Source: Clostridia bacterium (GTDB taxonomy: Bacteria > Bacillota > Clostridia > Oscillospirales > Butyricicoccaceae). From it: 64,000 nt of DNA. Numbering within the stretch: position 1 is the first letter of the stretch; each line of letters begins with the position of its first letter. The notes under the pieces were generated by a model that was given only the letters and a program-made list of their open reading frames with translations, had not been told where the DNA came from and ran no database searches. Where the stretch lies: the NCBI GenBank assembly GCA_021205365.1, contig JAJPXP010000043.1, positions 1 through 64,000 on the forward strand, written 5' to 3'. Below are positions 29,753 through 38,756 of the stretch, one piece after another. A program made the position numbers and the translations under genes.

Positions 29753-32708
29753 TCTTTCTTCCCTCCTCTACAGCAGCAATCATACTGCGGATACGGATCT
29801 TTGCCGCACCAAGATTGTTAATTTCGTCAATTTTCAACTGTGTATAAATCTTTCCGCCTTCTTCGGTAATAGCACGCATTTCATCGGTTGTGATCGCGTC
29901 GATGCCGCAGCCGAAGGATACTAGCTGGATAATCTGTGCATCCGGTCTGCGAACCGCCCAGTTTGCAGCGGCATACATACGGGAATGGTACGTCCACTGG
30001 TTTAGGACATTGACAACCGGCATTTCACCCAACGGCGCTACTGCGTCCTCGGATACAATGACCATGCCATAGGACTGAATCAGGCGGTCAATACCGTGGT
30101 TGATTTCCGGGTCAATATGATATGGACGGCCTGCCAGAACCGCAATTTCCAGACCATGCTCCTCTGCATAGGCAATCGCCTTTTTGCCCTCTGCGGCAAT
30201 ATCAGCATAGTAACGGTCCAGCTCTGCATAAGCTGCCAGAGCAGCTTCCTTCACCAGGCGCTTGTTGATATGCTTATATTTTTTTGCAAACAGCTCTGTC
30301 GCAGACTTGATAAAATCCTTTTGCCGTCCAAGCTCATAATATGGCATCATGAAGTCAACATCCTTCAGATGATTCATATTCGCAATCAGCAGCTCCGGAT
30401 AATAGGCAACGACCGGGCAGTTATAACAGTTTGCCGTTCTGTGTTCATCCAGATTATAAGTCATGCATGGGTAGAAAATGGAATCCACACCCTTGCTGAG
30501 CAGGTTTTCGATATGTCCATGAATCAGCTTTGCCGGATAACAGACGGTATCCGATGGAATGCTGTTCTGGCCGAGCGCATACATAGAGCGTGTGGATACA
30601 TCCGACAATACCACCTCAAAGCCAAGCCTGGTCAGGAAGGTATGCCAGAACGGCAGCAGTTCGAACATATTCAGGCCAAATGGAATACCAATTCGTGCCT
30701 TTGCCTTGTCCGGCAGCTTCTTGTCCCGATATTCCTGCAAACGCTTGAGTTTATAATCATACAGATTCGGCAGCTTAAGCTTGTCACCGCCGCCCAGCGG
30801 ACGTTCACAGCGGTTGCCGGAGATAAACTTACGTCCACCCGGGAACATAGAAACAGTCAGAGAGCAATGATTGGTACACATACCGCACTTTACGGTATTG
30901 GAGGTATGGATAAAGCTCTGCAATTCTTCCTGAGAAATCAGGGAGGACTGTTCCTTCTTATTTGCCTGTGCATGCAGAGCCGCGCCATATGCACCCATCA
31001 GACCTGAAATTGCCGGACGGGTTACATTTCTGCCAATTTCCATTTCGAAGGAACGCAGAATTGCATCATTCAGGAAGGTGCCGCCCTGTACAACGATATG
31101 CTTGCCCAGATCATCCGGGGAATGTGCGCGGATAACCTTATACAATGCATTCTTCACAACACTGACAGACAGGCCGGAGGAAATGGCGTCGATGCCAGCG
31201 CCATCCTTCTGTGCCTGCTTGACAGAAGAGTTCATAAATACAGTACAGCGGGAACCGAGGTCAATCGGATGCTTGGCAAACAGACCCAGACGGCAAAATT
31301 CCTCGATGCTATATCCCATGGAACGCGCAAACGTTTCAATAAAGGAGCCGCAGCCGGAAGAACATGCCTCATTCAGGGAAATATTATCAATACAATTATT
31401 GGCAATCTTAAAGCATTTGATGTCCTGCCCACCGATATCAATAATAAAATCAACATTCGGCTCAAAATGACGCGCTGCCTTAAAATGTGCCATGGTCTCA
31501 ACAAGACCAAAATCAATACCAAAAGCGTTCTGGATCAATGCTTCACCGTAACCGGTGACAGCAGAACCGGCAATTTCAATTCGGTCACCGCACAATTCAT
31601 ACAGCTTCACCAACTGTTCGCGCACAACATCGACCGGATTGCCTTTATTCGGACTGTAATAATTAAACAGCAGCTGATGATCTTCTCCAATCAACACGAG
31701 CTTGGTCGTAGTGGAGCCGCAGTCAATGCCAAGATAAGCCTTGCCTCTGTACATTGTTACATTTTCACGCATGATATCGCTGGAGTTATGACGATTCCGG
31801 AACTCTCTGTATTCCTCCTCATCACGGAACAGCGGGTCCAGTGTAGCCGTCTTGACCGGCTCACCTGCTGTCCGTTCCAGTGTATCCAGCAGTTCATCAT
31901 AGCTATATTGTCTGCTATTGGTATCCTTTGCATAAACAGCGGCACCTGCTGCAATCGCATACGGCGCCAGCGCCGGAAAGTGCGCATGTTCATCCGACAG
32001 CTTCAGCGTTTCCTGAAAACGTTTTTGCAACCCTTTAAAGAAGAACAGCGGGCCGCCAAGAAACAGGACATCGCCTTCAATATCACGGCCCTGCGCCAGA
32101 CCTGCTACCGTCTGGTTCACAACTGCCTGGAAAATCGAAGCTGCAACATCCTCCTTTCGTGCGCCTTCATTCAGCAGCGGCTGGATATCGCTCTTAGCGA
32201 ATACACCACAGCGGGATGCAATGGTATAAATCCGGTCTGCGTTCAGGGACAGACGGTCCAGCTCATTCGGCTGGACATCCAACAGAACTGCCATCTGGTC
32301 AATAAAGGCTCCTGTGCCGCCTGCACAGGAACCATTCATTCGTTCTTCCAGCTGACCAGTTAAGAAAACAATCTTGGCATCCTCACCTCCAAGCTCGATG
32401 ACAACATCGGCCTTCGGTACAAAGGTGCCAACACACTTACGGGTTGCAAATACTTCCTGCACAAAGTCAACACCGCTTGCCTTGGCTACACCAAGTCCTG
32501 CTGAACCGGTAATTGCTGCACGGATCGATGCTTTTCCAATGACCTTCTTTGCATCACGAAGCATTTCACAGGCTTTTTCACGTACTTTGGAAAAATGACG
32601 TTCATACTTCTGATACAGAATTTCCAAACGGCCAGTCTTTTGATTTTCTCCGGCCGCCACCATTTTTACGGTTGTAGAACCGATATCAATTCCTAAATAC
32701 ACATTCAT
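29736..32708 (-). CDS. Tandem acyl-CoA dehydratase activase (BadF/BadG/HgdC ASKHA domains) with C-terminal DUF2229 region
   Basis: 990 residues from MNVYLGID (ribosome site AAAAAGG; the track start adds 17 residues). Two ASKHA ATPase domains in tandem begin YLGIDIGSTTVKMV and, near residue 320, YLGIDCGSTTTKLV. The cluster cysteines are in NGSCAGGTGAFID with ASRCGVFAKSD, and CSSGCGSFIETFA with LGSRCTVFMNSS. A third part starts near residue 630 with KCGMCTNHCSLTV and NRCERPLGGG, then PYHIDPEINHG. Related single-domain activases use ATP to inject an electron into 2-hydroxyacyl-CoA dehydratases. No dehydratase subunit genes lie nearby, so the client is unknown. Downstream gene encodes the HgdB-like domain usually fused to it. 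Confidence 0.85.
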   Translation of the reverse strand: MNVYLGIDIGSTTVKMVAAGENQKTGRLEILYQKYERHFSKVREKACEMLRDAKKVIGKASIRAAITGSAGLGVAKASGVDFVQEVFATRKCVGTFVPKADVVIELGGEDAKIVFLTGQLEERMNGSCAGGTGAFIDQMAVLLDVQPNELDRLSLNADRIYTIASRCGVFAKSDIQPLLNEGARKEDVAASIFQAVVNQTVAGLAQGRDIEGDVLFLGGPLFFFKGLQKRFQETLKLSDEHAHFPALAPYAIAAGAAVYAKDTNSRQYSYDELLDTLERTAGEPVKTATLDPLFRDEEEYREFRNRHNSSDIMRENVTMYRGKAYLGIDCGSTTTKLVLIGEDHQLLFNYYSPNKGNPVDVVREQLVKLYELCGDRIEIAGSAVTGYGEALIQNAFGIDFGLVETMAHFKAARHFEPNVDFIIDIGGQDIKCFKIANNCIDNISLNEACSSGCGSFIETFARSMGYSIEEFCRLGLFAKHPIDLGSRCTVFMNSSVKQAQKDGAGIDAISSGLSVSVVKNALYKVIRAHSPDDLGKHIVVQGGTFLNDAILRSFEMEIGRNVTRPAISGLMGAYGAALHAQANKKEQSSLISQEELQSFIHTSNTVKCGMCTNHCSLTVSMFPGGRKFISGNRCERPLGGGDKLKLPNLYDYKLKRLQEYRDKKLPDKAKARIGIPFGLNMFELLPFWHTFLTRLGFEVVLSDVSTRSMYALGQNSIPSDTVCYPAKLIHGHIENLLSKGVDSIFYPCMTYNLDEHRTANCYNCPVVAYYPELLIANMNHLKDVDFMMPYYELGRQKDFIKSATELFAKKYKHINKRLVKEAALAAYAELDRYYADIAAEGKKAIAYAEEHGLEIAVLAGRPYHIDPEINHGIDRLIQSYGMVIVSEDAVAPLGEMPVVNVLNQWTYHSRMYAAANWAVRRPDAQIIQLVSFGCGIDAITTDEMRAITEEGGKIYTQLKIDEINNLGAAKIRIRSMIAAVEEGRKNAGKS

Positions 32709-32907
32709 ATAATAACCTTTTTCCTGCATCCTGACCAGTATTTCAGGACCGCATGTCAAACAGAATTTTAATAAAAAACCATTAACATCATCTTAATCAT
32801 TTTCACTGGAATAGTCAACATTTCTCCGATGCCTTCCACACAAAATTTGATTATTTTACAAAATCGAAACACTCCCGACATCATTTTGGAAACTCTTTGC
32901 ACAATAA

Positions 32908-32942
32908 AATAAAAGAAGGCTGGCAGTCAAAACCTGCCAGCC
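32908..32942 (-). terminator. Terminator of the DltA-like gene
   Basis: GGCTGGCAG/CTGCCAGCC stem (32918-32942); the minus-strand tail reads TTCTTTTATTTTATTG. Confidence 0.8.
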
Positions 32943-32960
32943 CGAAAGCCTCTTATGGAA

Positions 32961-34406
32961 TTAATCATGCAGCTTGGAATAATCCAGCTTACCCTTTTCA
33001 TTCATCGGAAGCGAGTCAATAATACGAACAATGCCCGGAATCATATGTGCCGGCAGATGATTTCTTGCAGCGGCACGAATCTGTCCCGGTGTCATCTCAC
33101 GGTTAATTGTAACATATGCTACCAGATTGCCGTATCGCTCTACAACACCACAACCGGTAACACCCTTGATACGGGTCATGCTGTTCTCAACATCGCCCGG
33201 CTCCATACGGTTGCCCTTTACCTTAATCATACTGTTCATACGGTTGCTCCAGAACAGATACTTTCCATCCTCTGTTTTAAAGCCGATATCACCAGTACGA
33301 TATGCACGCTTTCCATCTATTTCACAGTATCCGCCCGGAATGCCGCTGCGATAGCCCGCTGTGATACTGTCACCGACAAGAACAATTTCACCTTCTTCAC
33401 CATCTGCAAGAACGGTGTCTCCCTTCATAACACGGATATCCACCGCAGAGGTATCCACCTGGCCAACCGGAATACGGTCATCGCACATGTCATCCGTGAT
33501 CTGCGCCGCACTGACGTTACAGGTAGCTTCGGTTGTACCGTATCCATTGAATACACACAGGTTTTCATCGAAACGCTTGAGCAGGCGGCGAACAGTACCT
33601 GGATGCAGCGATTCACCGGTTAAGTAAACAACTCGGAGCTTCGGCATCATATCACGCTTAAAACGATCACTGCGCATCAAAAATTCTGCCATTGTCGGTG
33701 TCGTAACAAGCAGCACCGCTTCGCTCTTTTCAATATGCGGATACAGCTGTTCGATATGCTTCTGCTGTTCCGTATCGGTAGTAACAAGCGTACGACCATG
33801 GGTCAGGGCATAATAAATATCAACAAGGGAAAGGTCAACAGAGAACATCATCATGTTCAATACCGAACCTTCCATTTCCGGCGTCAGCGGAATGATCGTG
33901 TCAATCCACTGAATGAAATGATTCAGATTTTTCCGCGTTACCTGAACCATTCTCGGTTCCTTCGCATCTCCGGAACTGATAGAGATCATATAAGCAAGCT
34001 CATTTTCGTCAATGCTCTCCGGCAGGACAACCTCGTTTTTCGGCGGATTGCCAGACAATGTAATAATATTTTCAGTCGGAGCGTCTCCTGCACCCGCAAA
34101 CCCACGTCCAACCGCGCAAAGAACCATATCTGCATCAGCCTTAGCTGCAATATTTTTTCTGCGTTCGGCAGGCTGCTGCGGGCTGATCGGAGTATACGCG
34201 GCACCTGCACGAAGACATGCCAGATATGCAATCAGCATACTGAATTCCTTATGTCCATAAACAATGACGCGCTTTGCTCCGCGAGCTACAAGATGCTTAG
34301 CCAGATTTTCACTTCTGCGGTACAGATCTCCATAAGTGATAGAACCTGCTGATGAAATAACAGCTGTCGTTTCCTCAGGATTGGTAAAAATCGATGAAAT
34401 ATCCAT
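32961..34406 (-). CDS. DltA-like AMP-forming ligase (adenylation domain), orphan
   Basis: 481 residues from MDISSIF (AGGAGAGAGATAGCTATG). ANL-superfamily adenylation domain resembling D-alanine:carrier-protein ligase DltA. It has LRAGAAYTPISPQQPAERR, LTGESLHPGTVRRLL, NGYGTTEATCNVSA (A5), AYRTGDIGF (A7), RMNSMIKVKGNRMEPGDVE (A8 hinge) and C-terminal EKGKLDYSKL with the catalytic Lys. The phosphate-binding core A3, normally T-S-G-T/S-T-G-x-P-K-G, reads SISSGDAKEPRMVQ and is clearly degenerate. No dltB, dltC or dltD lies in the window. It may load an unidentified carrier protein or have lost full activity. The locus is monocistronic, divergent from S-box-controlled metK. Confidence 0.75.
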   Translation of the reverse strand: MDISSIFTNPEETTAVISSAGSITYGDLYRRSENLAKHLVARGAKRVIVYGHKEFSMLIAYLACLRAGAAYTPISPQQPAERRKNIAAKADADMVLCAVGRGFAGAGDAPTENIITLSGNPPKNEVVLPESIDENELAYMISISSGDAKEPRMVQVTRKNLNHFIQWIDTIIPLTPEMEGSVLNMMMFSVDLSLVDIYYALTHGRTLVTTDTEQQKHIEQLYPHIEKSEAVLLVTTPTMAEFLMRSDRFKRDMMPKLRVVYLTGESLHPGTVRRLLKRFDENLCVFNGYGTTEATCNVSAAQITDDMCDDRIPVGQVDTSAVDIRVMKGDTVLADGEEGEIVLVGDSITAGYRSGIPGGYCEIDGKRAYRTGDIGFKTEDGKYLFWSNRMNSMIKVKGNRMEPGDVENSMTRIKGVTGCGVVERYGNLVAYVTINREMTPGQIRAAARNHLPAHMIPGIVRIIDSLPMNEKGKLDYSKLHD

Positions 34407-34558
34407 AGCTATCTCTCTCCTGTCCATAAAATAATAATACAAAACAACATAACACACAAACGAAATCAATCATAGTTAAAATATATCATGTTAAGCGGTA
34501 TCTTTCAACCGAAATCCATCTTTTTTCCCTTAATTTCTGATTTTTATATAAAAATATC

Positions 34559-34587
34559 TTGACAGAAACAGTAAAAAGTATTAGGAT
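34559..34587 (+). promoter_or_regulatory. Promoter of the S-box/metK transcript
   Basis: TTGACA, 17 bases, TAGGAT, about 20 bases before the aptamer. Consensus -35, modest -10. Confidence 0.6.
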
Positions 34588-34605
34588 AATCCCATCAAGT
34601 AAATA

Positions 34606-34712
34606 TCCTTATCAAGAGTGGTGGAGGGACCGGCCCTATGAAACCCGGCAACCTGCTGATGCAAGGTGCTAAATCCGGCGGCATATCAGATCGAAAGATG
34701 AGGGATCATTCG
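34606..34712 (+). ncRNA. SAM-I (S-box) riboswitch
   Basis: CTTATCAAGAGTGGTGGAGG opens P1/P2. GGGACCGGCCCTATGAAACCCGGCAACC, then GGTGCTAAATCC, and the closing GATCGAAAGATGAGGG complete the four-way junction typical of SAM-I. It lies directly before metK, so rising SAM should terminate its own synthesis. Confidence 0.95.
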
Positions 34713-34746
34713 GCGCTCTGTACTCCGCAGAAGCGCTTTTTCTTTT
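34711..34746 (+). terminator. S-box expression-platform terminator
   Basis: GGCGCT-CTG and CAG-AAGCGCT arms (one bulge), then TTTTTCTTTTG. Confidence 0.75.
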
Positions 34747-34785
34747 GTTTACAATAAAAATATCGAATAGAAAGAGGAATTTTTC

Positions 34786-35970
34786 ATGGGCAAGTATTTA
34801 TTTACGTCCGAATCCGTTACGGAAGGACATCCGGACAAAATCTGCGACCAGATTTCTGATGCAATTCTCGATGCCATTATCGAAAACGATCCGACTGCAC
34901 GTGTTGCGTGCGAAACGACTGTAACCACTGGCATCATCTCCATCATGGGTGAGATTTCCACCAATACTGTTGTTGATTATGCAAAGATCGCACGTAAGAC
35001 CGTGCGCGAAATCGGCTATGACCGCGCAAAATACGGCTTTGACTGCGACACCTGCGCTGTTGTAACCAACATTGATGAGCAGTCTGCCGACATCGCAATG
35101 GGTGTTGACAAGGCACTGGAGGCCAAGGAAGATGCGAACCTGGATCTGACTAATGGCGCCGGCGACCAGGGTATGATGTTTGGTTATGCCTGCAATGAGA
35201 CACCTGAGCTGATGCCGCTGCCAATCTCTCTGGCTCATAAGATGGCAAAGAAGCTGACAGAAGTACGCAAGGACGGCCAAGTAGATTACCTGCGTCCGGA
35301 TGGCAAGACACAGGTTACTGTAGAATATGATAAGGCAGGCAAGCCGCTTCATATTGACACCGTTGTTCTTTCCACCCAGCATGGCCCGGATGTGTCGCTG
35401 GATCAGATTCGAGAAGATATGATTCAACTGGTTATCAAGCCGACGCTTCCTTCTGACCTGTTTGATGAAAATACCCGCATTTTTGTCAACCCGACCGGCA
35501 GATTCGTCATCGGCGGCCCGCAGGGTGACTCCGGCCTGACCGGCAGAAAGATCATTGTTGATACCTATGGCGGTTCTGCACCGCACGGTGGCGGCGCATT
35601 TTCCGGTAAAGACCCGACAAAGGTTGACCGTTCCGCTGCTTATGCTGCACGTTACGTTGCAAAGAACGTCGTTGCTGCAGGCCTGGCAGACAAGTGCCAG
35701 GTACAGCTGGCTTATGCAATTGGTGTTGCACAGCCGGTTTCCATCCGTGTTGAAACCTTTGGTACCGGTACATACGAAGACGACGTGCTGGAAGCTGCAG
35801 TGGAAAAGGTATTTGACCTGCGCCCAACTGCTATTATCCGTGATCTTGATCTGCGTCACCCGATTTACCGTCAGCTGGCCGCTTATGGTCATATGGGCCG
35901 TACGGATCTGAATGTTGCATGGGAGAAGACGGACCGCGTCGATGCACTGAAGGCTGCTATTGCCGAATAA
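34786..35970 (+). CDS. metK: S-adenosylmethionine synthetase
   Basis: 394 residues, standard length. It makes SAM from methionine and ATP in the cytosol. Motifs are [17 protein letters not shown] at the N-terminus, [12 protein letters not shown] near residue 125 (the GAGDQG signature), and [19 protein letters not shown] near residue 265 (P-loop-like GGGAFSGKD). AGAGGAATTTTTCATG fixes the start. It is monocistronic with an S-box leader and a strong terminator. Functionally it follows the methionine synthase genes at 50-55 kb. Confidence 0.98.
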   Translation: MGKYLFTSESVTEGHPDKICDQISDAILDAIIENDPTARVACETTVTTGIISIMGEISTNTVVDYAKIARKTVREIGYDRAKYGFDCDTCAVVTNIDEQSADIAMGVDKALEAKEDANLDLTNGAGDQGMMFGYACNETPELMPLPISLAHKMAKKLTEVRKDGQVDYLRPDGKTQVTVEYDKAGKPLHIDTVVLSTQHGPDVSLDQIREDMIQLVIKPTLPSDLFDENTRIFVNPTGRFVIGGPQGDSGLTGRKIIVDTYGGSAPHGGGAFSGKDPTKVDRSAAYAARYVAKNVVAAGLADKCQVQLAYAIGVAQPVSIRVETFGTGTYEDDVLEAAVEKVFDLRPTAIIRDLDLRHPIYRQLAAYGHMGRTDLNVAWEKTDRVDALKAAIAE

Positions 35971-35989
35971 TTTATCACAATATAACGCT

Positions 35990-36022
35990 ACCCGCATCCC
36001 TTGGGATGCGGGTTTTCTTTTT
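35990..36022 (+). terminator. metK terminator
   Basis: ACCCGCATCCC-tt-GGGATGCGGGT, perfect stem, then TTTCTTTTT. Confidence 0.88.
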
Positions 36023-36029
36023 GCCCATT

Positions 36030-36065
36030 TACAGAAAAACAGGCTGTGGAGCAATCCACAGCCTG
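36030..36065 (-). terminator. Terminator of the sugar ABC operon
   Basis: CAGGCTGTGGA-gcaa-TCCACAGCCTG, perfect 11-bp stem; the minus-strand tail is TTTTTCTGT. Confidence 0.88.
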
Positions 36066-36091
36066 CATTTAAGAGAATCGAGAGATAATTT

Positions 36092-37078
36092 TTACGTTCT
36101 AACCGCATTCTTTCTCATATCAACTACTACAGATACTACGATGATGAGGCCCTTGATAACCTGGGTCAGGTTGTCGTTAGCGCCCAACAGAACGAGGCCG
36201 TTGTTGATGATACCGAGAATCAGGATACCGGACATAACGCCGGACATCTTACAAATACCACCAGTCTGGGATGTACCACCGATGGTAGCAGCAGCGATTG
36301 CGTCGAACTCGTACTGCAGACCGTTGGTAGACGGGTCAGCAGAACCGGTACGAGCTGCCAGCATAGCGCCAGCCAGACCAGATACCAAACCACACCACAT
36401 ATAAGTAAGGATCAGGTTCTTCTCTACGTTGATACCAGCTACACGAGCTGCCTGACGGTTGCCGCCGATAGCGAAAATATTCTTACCAAAACGGCACTGG
36501 GTCATCATGAACCAGGAAATAATGAATACGATCAAGAAGATGAATACAACCATCGGAATGCCAGCAACCTTGAGAACTGCAAAGTTACGGAAGCTCTGAT
36601 CCAGGTTGGATACCGGAGAGCTGGAGTACATCTTAGCAAGTGCTCGACATATCAACTGTGAACCAAGGGTTGCAATGAACGGATGAATATGTGTGCAAGC
36701 TACCAGCCAGCCGCAGATGATACCAACGATGCCGCCGATAATCATAGCAACAACGATACAAAGGATAGCCGGTAGATGAAGACCGATCAGACGGGTCGGC
36801 AGGTCAGCCTGCTGTGCCAGAGATGCGGATACTACTGCTGACAGAGCTGCTACAGCGCCAGGACCAAGGTCGATACCAGCGGACAGAATACACCAGCAAA
36901 CACCACAGGTGATGATGCCCTTAACGGACTCGGAAGATACCAGCGTGGTGAGGTTTGCTACAGTAAAGAATGCCGGACGTACAGCGGTCAGTGCAATTGC
37001 CAGAACAATAAGTACAAACCACATTGCATTGTCGGACATAAATTTTTTGAAATCAAAGCCCTTTTTTGTTGCTTCCAT
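36092..37078 (-). CDS. Sugar ABC transporter permease (RbsC family)
   Basis: 328 residues from MEATKKGF (AAAGGGGAGACTCTATAATG). About ten membrane segments. RbsC-type stretches are ITCGVCWCILSAGIDLGPGAVAALSAVVSA near residue 75, CTHIHPFIATLGSQLICRALA near residue 145, and FGKNIFAIGGNRQAARVAGINV near residue 200, with GTSQTGGICKMSGVMSG near the C-terminus. Membrane channel of a ribose/galactose/inositol-type importer with the neighbouring ATPase and binding protein. It is 19 bases after the ATPase gene. Confidence 0.9.
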   Translation of the reverse strand: MEATKKGFDFKKFMSDNAMWFVLIVLAIALTAVRPAFFTVANLTTLVSSESVKGIITCGVCWCILSAGIDLGPGAVAALSAVVSASLAQQADLPTRLIGLHLPAILCIVVAMIIGGIVGIICGWLVACTHIHPFIATLGSQLICRALAKMYSSSPVSNLDQSFRNFAVLKVAGIPMVVFIFLIVFIISWFMMTQCRFGKNIFAIGGNRQAARVAGINVEKNLILTYMWCGLVSGLAGAMLAARTGSADPSTNGLQYEFDAIAAATIGGTSQTGGICKMSGVMSGILILGIINNGLVLLGANDNLTQVIKGLIIVVSVVVDMRKNAVRT

Positions 37079-37097
37079 TATAGAGTCTCCCCTTTCT

Positions 37098-38633
37098 TTA
37101 TTGAGCAACGGCGAAGTCGTTCTTCTCGCCATGTGCATAGGTTAACAGTTCCTGCGAGTCATATGGATCGCCACCGTCACGATTACGCGGAATGATACCC
37201 ATCATATGTCCCTCATACATGACCAAAATACGGTCAGCCATACCGGATACCTCCGGAAGCTCGGAGGAAATCATGAGGATTGCCTTACCTTCACCCGCAA
37301 GCTTGGTGATAATGGCATGGATTTCAGACTTCGCGCCGACATCGATACCACGGGTCGGTTCGTCTACAATCAGGATATCCGGATCAAGCAACAGCCAGCG
37401 TGCCAGCAGAACCTTCTGCTGGTTACCACCAGACAGGTTCATGATTCTCTGTCTCATAGACGGTGTCTTGGTACGCATTGCCTGATTCCATTTCACTGCG
37501 TCAGCTTCCATCTTCTTATGATTCTGGGGGAAACCATAATTTTTCAGACTTGCCATTACAGTATTTTCTGTAATATCGAGCAGTCCAAAGATACCATTGC
37601 CGCGACGGTCCTCTGTCAGAAGGCCGATGCTGTTTGCGATAGCGTCTTCAGGGCTCTTAATGTTAACTTCCTTCAGACCATCTCCCCTATCCAGGTAAAT
37701 CTTGCCGGCAGTTCTCTTGCGCATGCCGAAGATAGTCTCAACGATCTCCGTTCGGCCTGCACCTACCAGACCTGCAAAACCAAAGATTTCGCCGCGATGT
37801 ACTTCAAAGCTTACGTTTTCAAAAGACTTACCGGAAGCCAGATCTTCAACCTTAAGGATAACGTTACCGATTTCACAGTCAACCTTCGGGAACATGTTGC
37901 CTACCTGACGGCCTACCATCATTTCAACAACCTTATCTACGTTCAGGTTTGCTGCACGGTCTGTACCAATGTATTCACCATCACGGAATACGCTGATGTC
38001 ATCACTGATGCGGAAGATTTCTTCCATTTTATGGGAAATGTAGATGATTGCTACGTTCTTGGACTTCAGGTCAGCAATGATGTCGAACAGATGCTCTACT
38101 TCAGTCTCTGTCAGAGCGGAAGTCGGCTCGTCCATAACTACTACCTTGGTGTCATAAGATACTGCCTTTGCAATTTCTACCATCTGCTGCTGTGCAACCG
38201 TCAGATTGCGCATCATGTCATCCGGATTCAATGCGAGCTTCCACTTTTCAAACAGCTCAATTGCTTCCTTACGCGCTCTTGCGTGATCACACATCAGCTT
38301 GTTCTTCATCGGGAATCTGCCGAGCCAGAGGTTCTCGCATACGGTACGATCCGGTACTGGAGAAAGCTCCTGATGAATCATGGTAATACCAGCATTCATC
38401 GCCTGGAGCGGACTCTTGAACTCGACTTCTTTTCCGTTGAAAATAATTTTGCCAGAGGTGCACGGCTGAATGCCAATCAGGCACTTCATCAGTGTCGATT
38501 TACCTGCACCATTCTCACCCATCAGAGTGTGAACGGTACCGGGGCGAACCTTCAGCTGTACGCCTTTCAGAGCTTTAACGCCCGGAAATTCCTTGACAAT
38601 GTCATGCATTTCGAGGATATATTCTTCACTCAC
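37098..38633 (-). CDS. Sugar ABC transporter ATP-binding protein (RbsA/MglA family, two ATPase cassettes)
   Basis: 511 residues, a GTG start preceded by AGGGTGAACAAAAC. Cassette 1 carries Walker A GENGAGKST, signature LTVAQQQMVEIAKA and Walker B VVVMDEPTSALT. Cassette 2 begins near residue 255 with FGFAGLVGAGRTE (the usual degraded Walker A), signature LSGGNQQKVLLARWL and Walker B ILIVDEPTRGID. This is the diagnostic layout for carbohydrate uptake of the CUT2 type. Second gene of the binding protein-ATPase-permease operon, 123 bases after the first; a G+C-rich hairpin stands in the gap. Confidence 0.93.
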   Translation of the reverse strand: MSEEYILEMHDIVKEFPGVKALKGVQLKVRPGTVHTLMGENGAGKSTLMKCLIGIQPCTSGKIIFNGKEVEFKSPLQAMNAGITMIHQELSPVPDRTVCENLWLGRFPMKNKLMCDHARARKEAIELFEKWKLALNPDDMMRNLTVAQQQMVEIAKAVSYDTKVVVMDEPTSALTETEVEHLFDIIADLKSKNVAIIYISHKMEEIFRISDDISVFRDGEYIGTDRAANLNVDKVVEMMVGRQVGNMFPKVDCEIGNVILKVEDLASGKSFENVSFEVHRGEIFGFAGLVGAGRTEIVETIFGMRKRTAGKIYLDRGDGLKEVNIKSPEDAIANSIGLLTEDRRGNGIFGLLDITENTVMASLKNYGFPQNHKKMEADAVKWNQAMRTKTPSMRQRIMNLSGGNQQKVLLARWLLLDPDILIVDEPTRGIDVGAKSEIHAIITKLAGEGKAILMISSELPEVSGMADRILVMYEGHMMGIIPRNRDGGDPYDSQELLTYAHGEKNDFAVAQ

Positions 38634-38669
38634 GTTTTGTTCACCCTGCCTTTCCTACCTTCTTGATAA

Positions 38670-38702
38670 TTGGGGGCGCCAGACATCGTCCGACGCCCCC
38701 AA
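38670..38702 (-). other. Intercistronic hairpin between binding-protein and ATPase genes
   Basis: TTGGGGGCG (38670-38678) pairs with CGCCCCCAA (38694-38702), with no T-tract after it on the minus strand. Such hairpins after binding-protein genes stabilise the upstream mRNA and keep the binding protein in excess. Confidence 0.65.
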
Positions 38703-38756
38703 CGTCTCAACTTAAATTACGTTGTTATACTTCTCTCTCTTGTATAACGTTTGCGA

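Noticed and set aside
31098-32363. 421-codon plus-strand ORF
   Set aside because: Antisense shadow of the tandem activase.
34798-36108. 436-codon minus-strand ORF
   Set aside because: Antisense shadow of metK and running through its terminator.
37206-38666. 486-codon plus-strand ORF
   Set aside because: Antisense shadow of the RbsA-like ATPase, which has intact double ATPase motifs.
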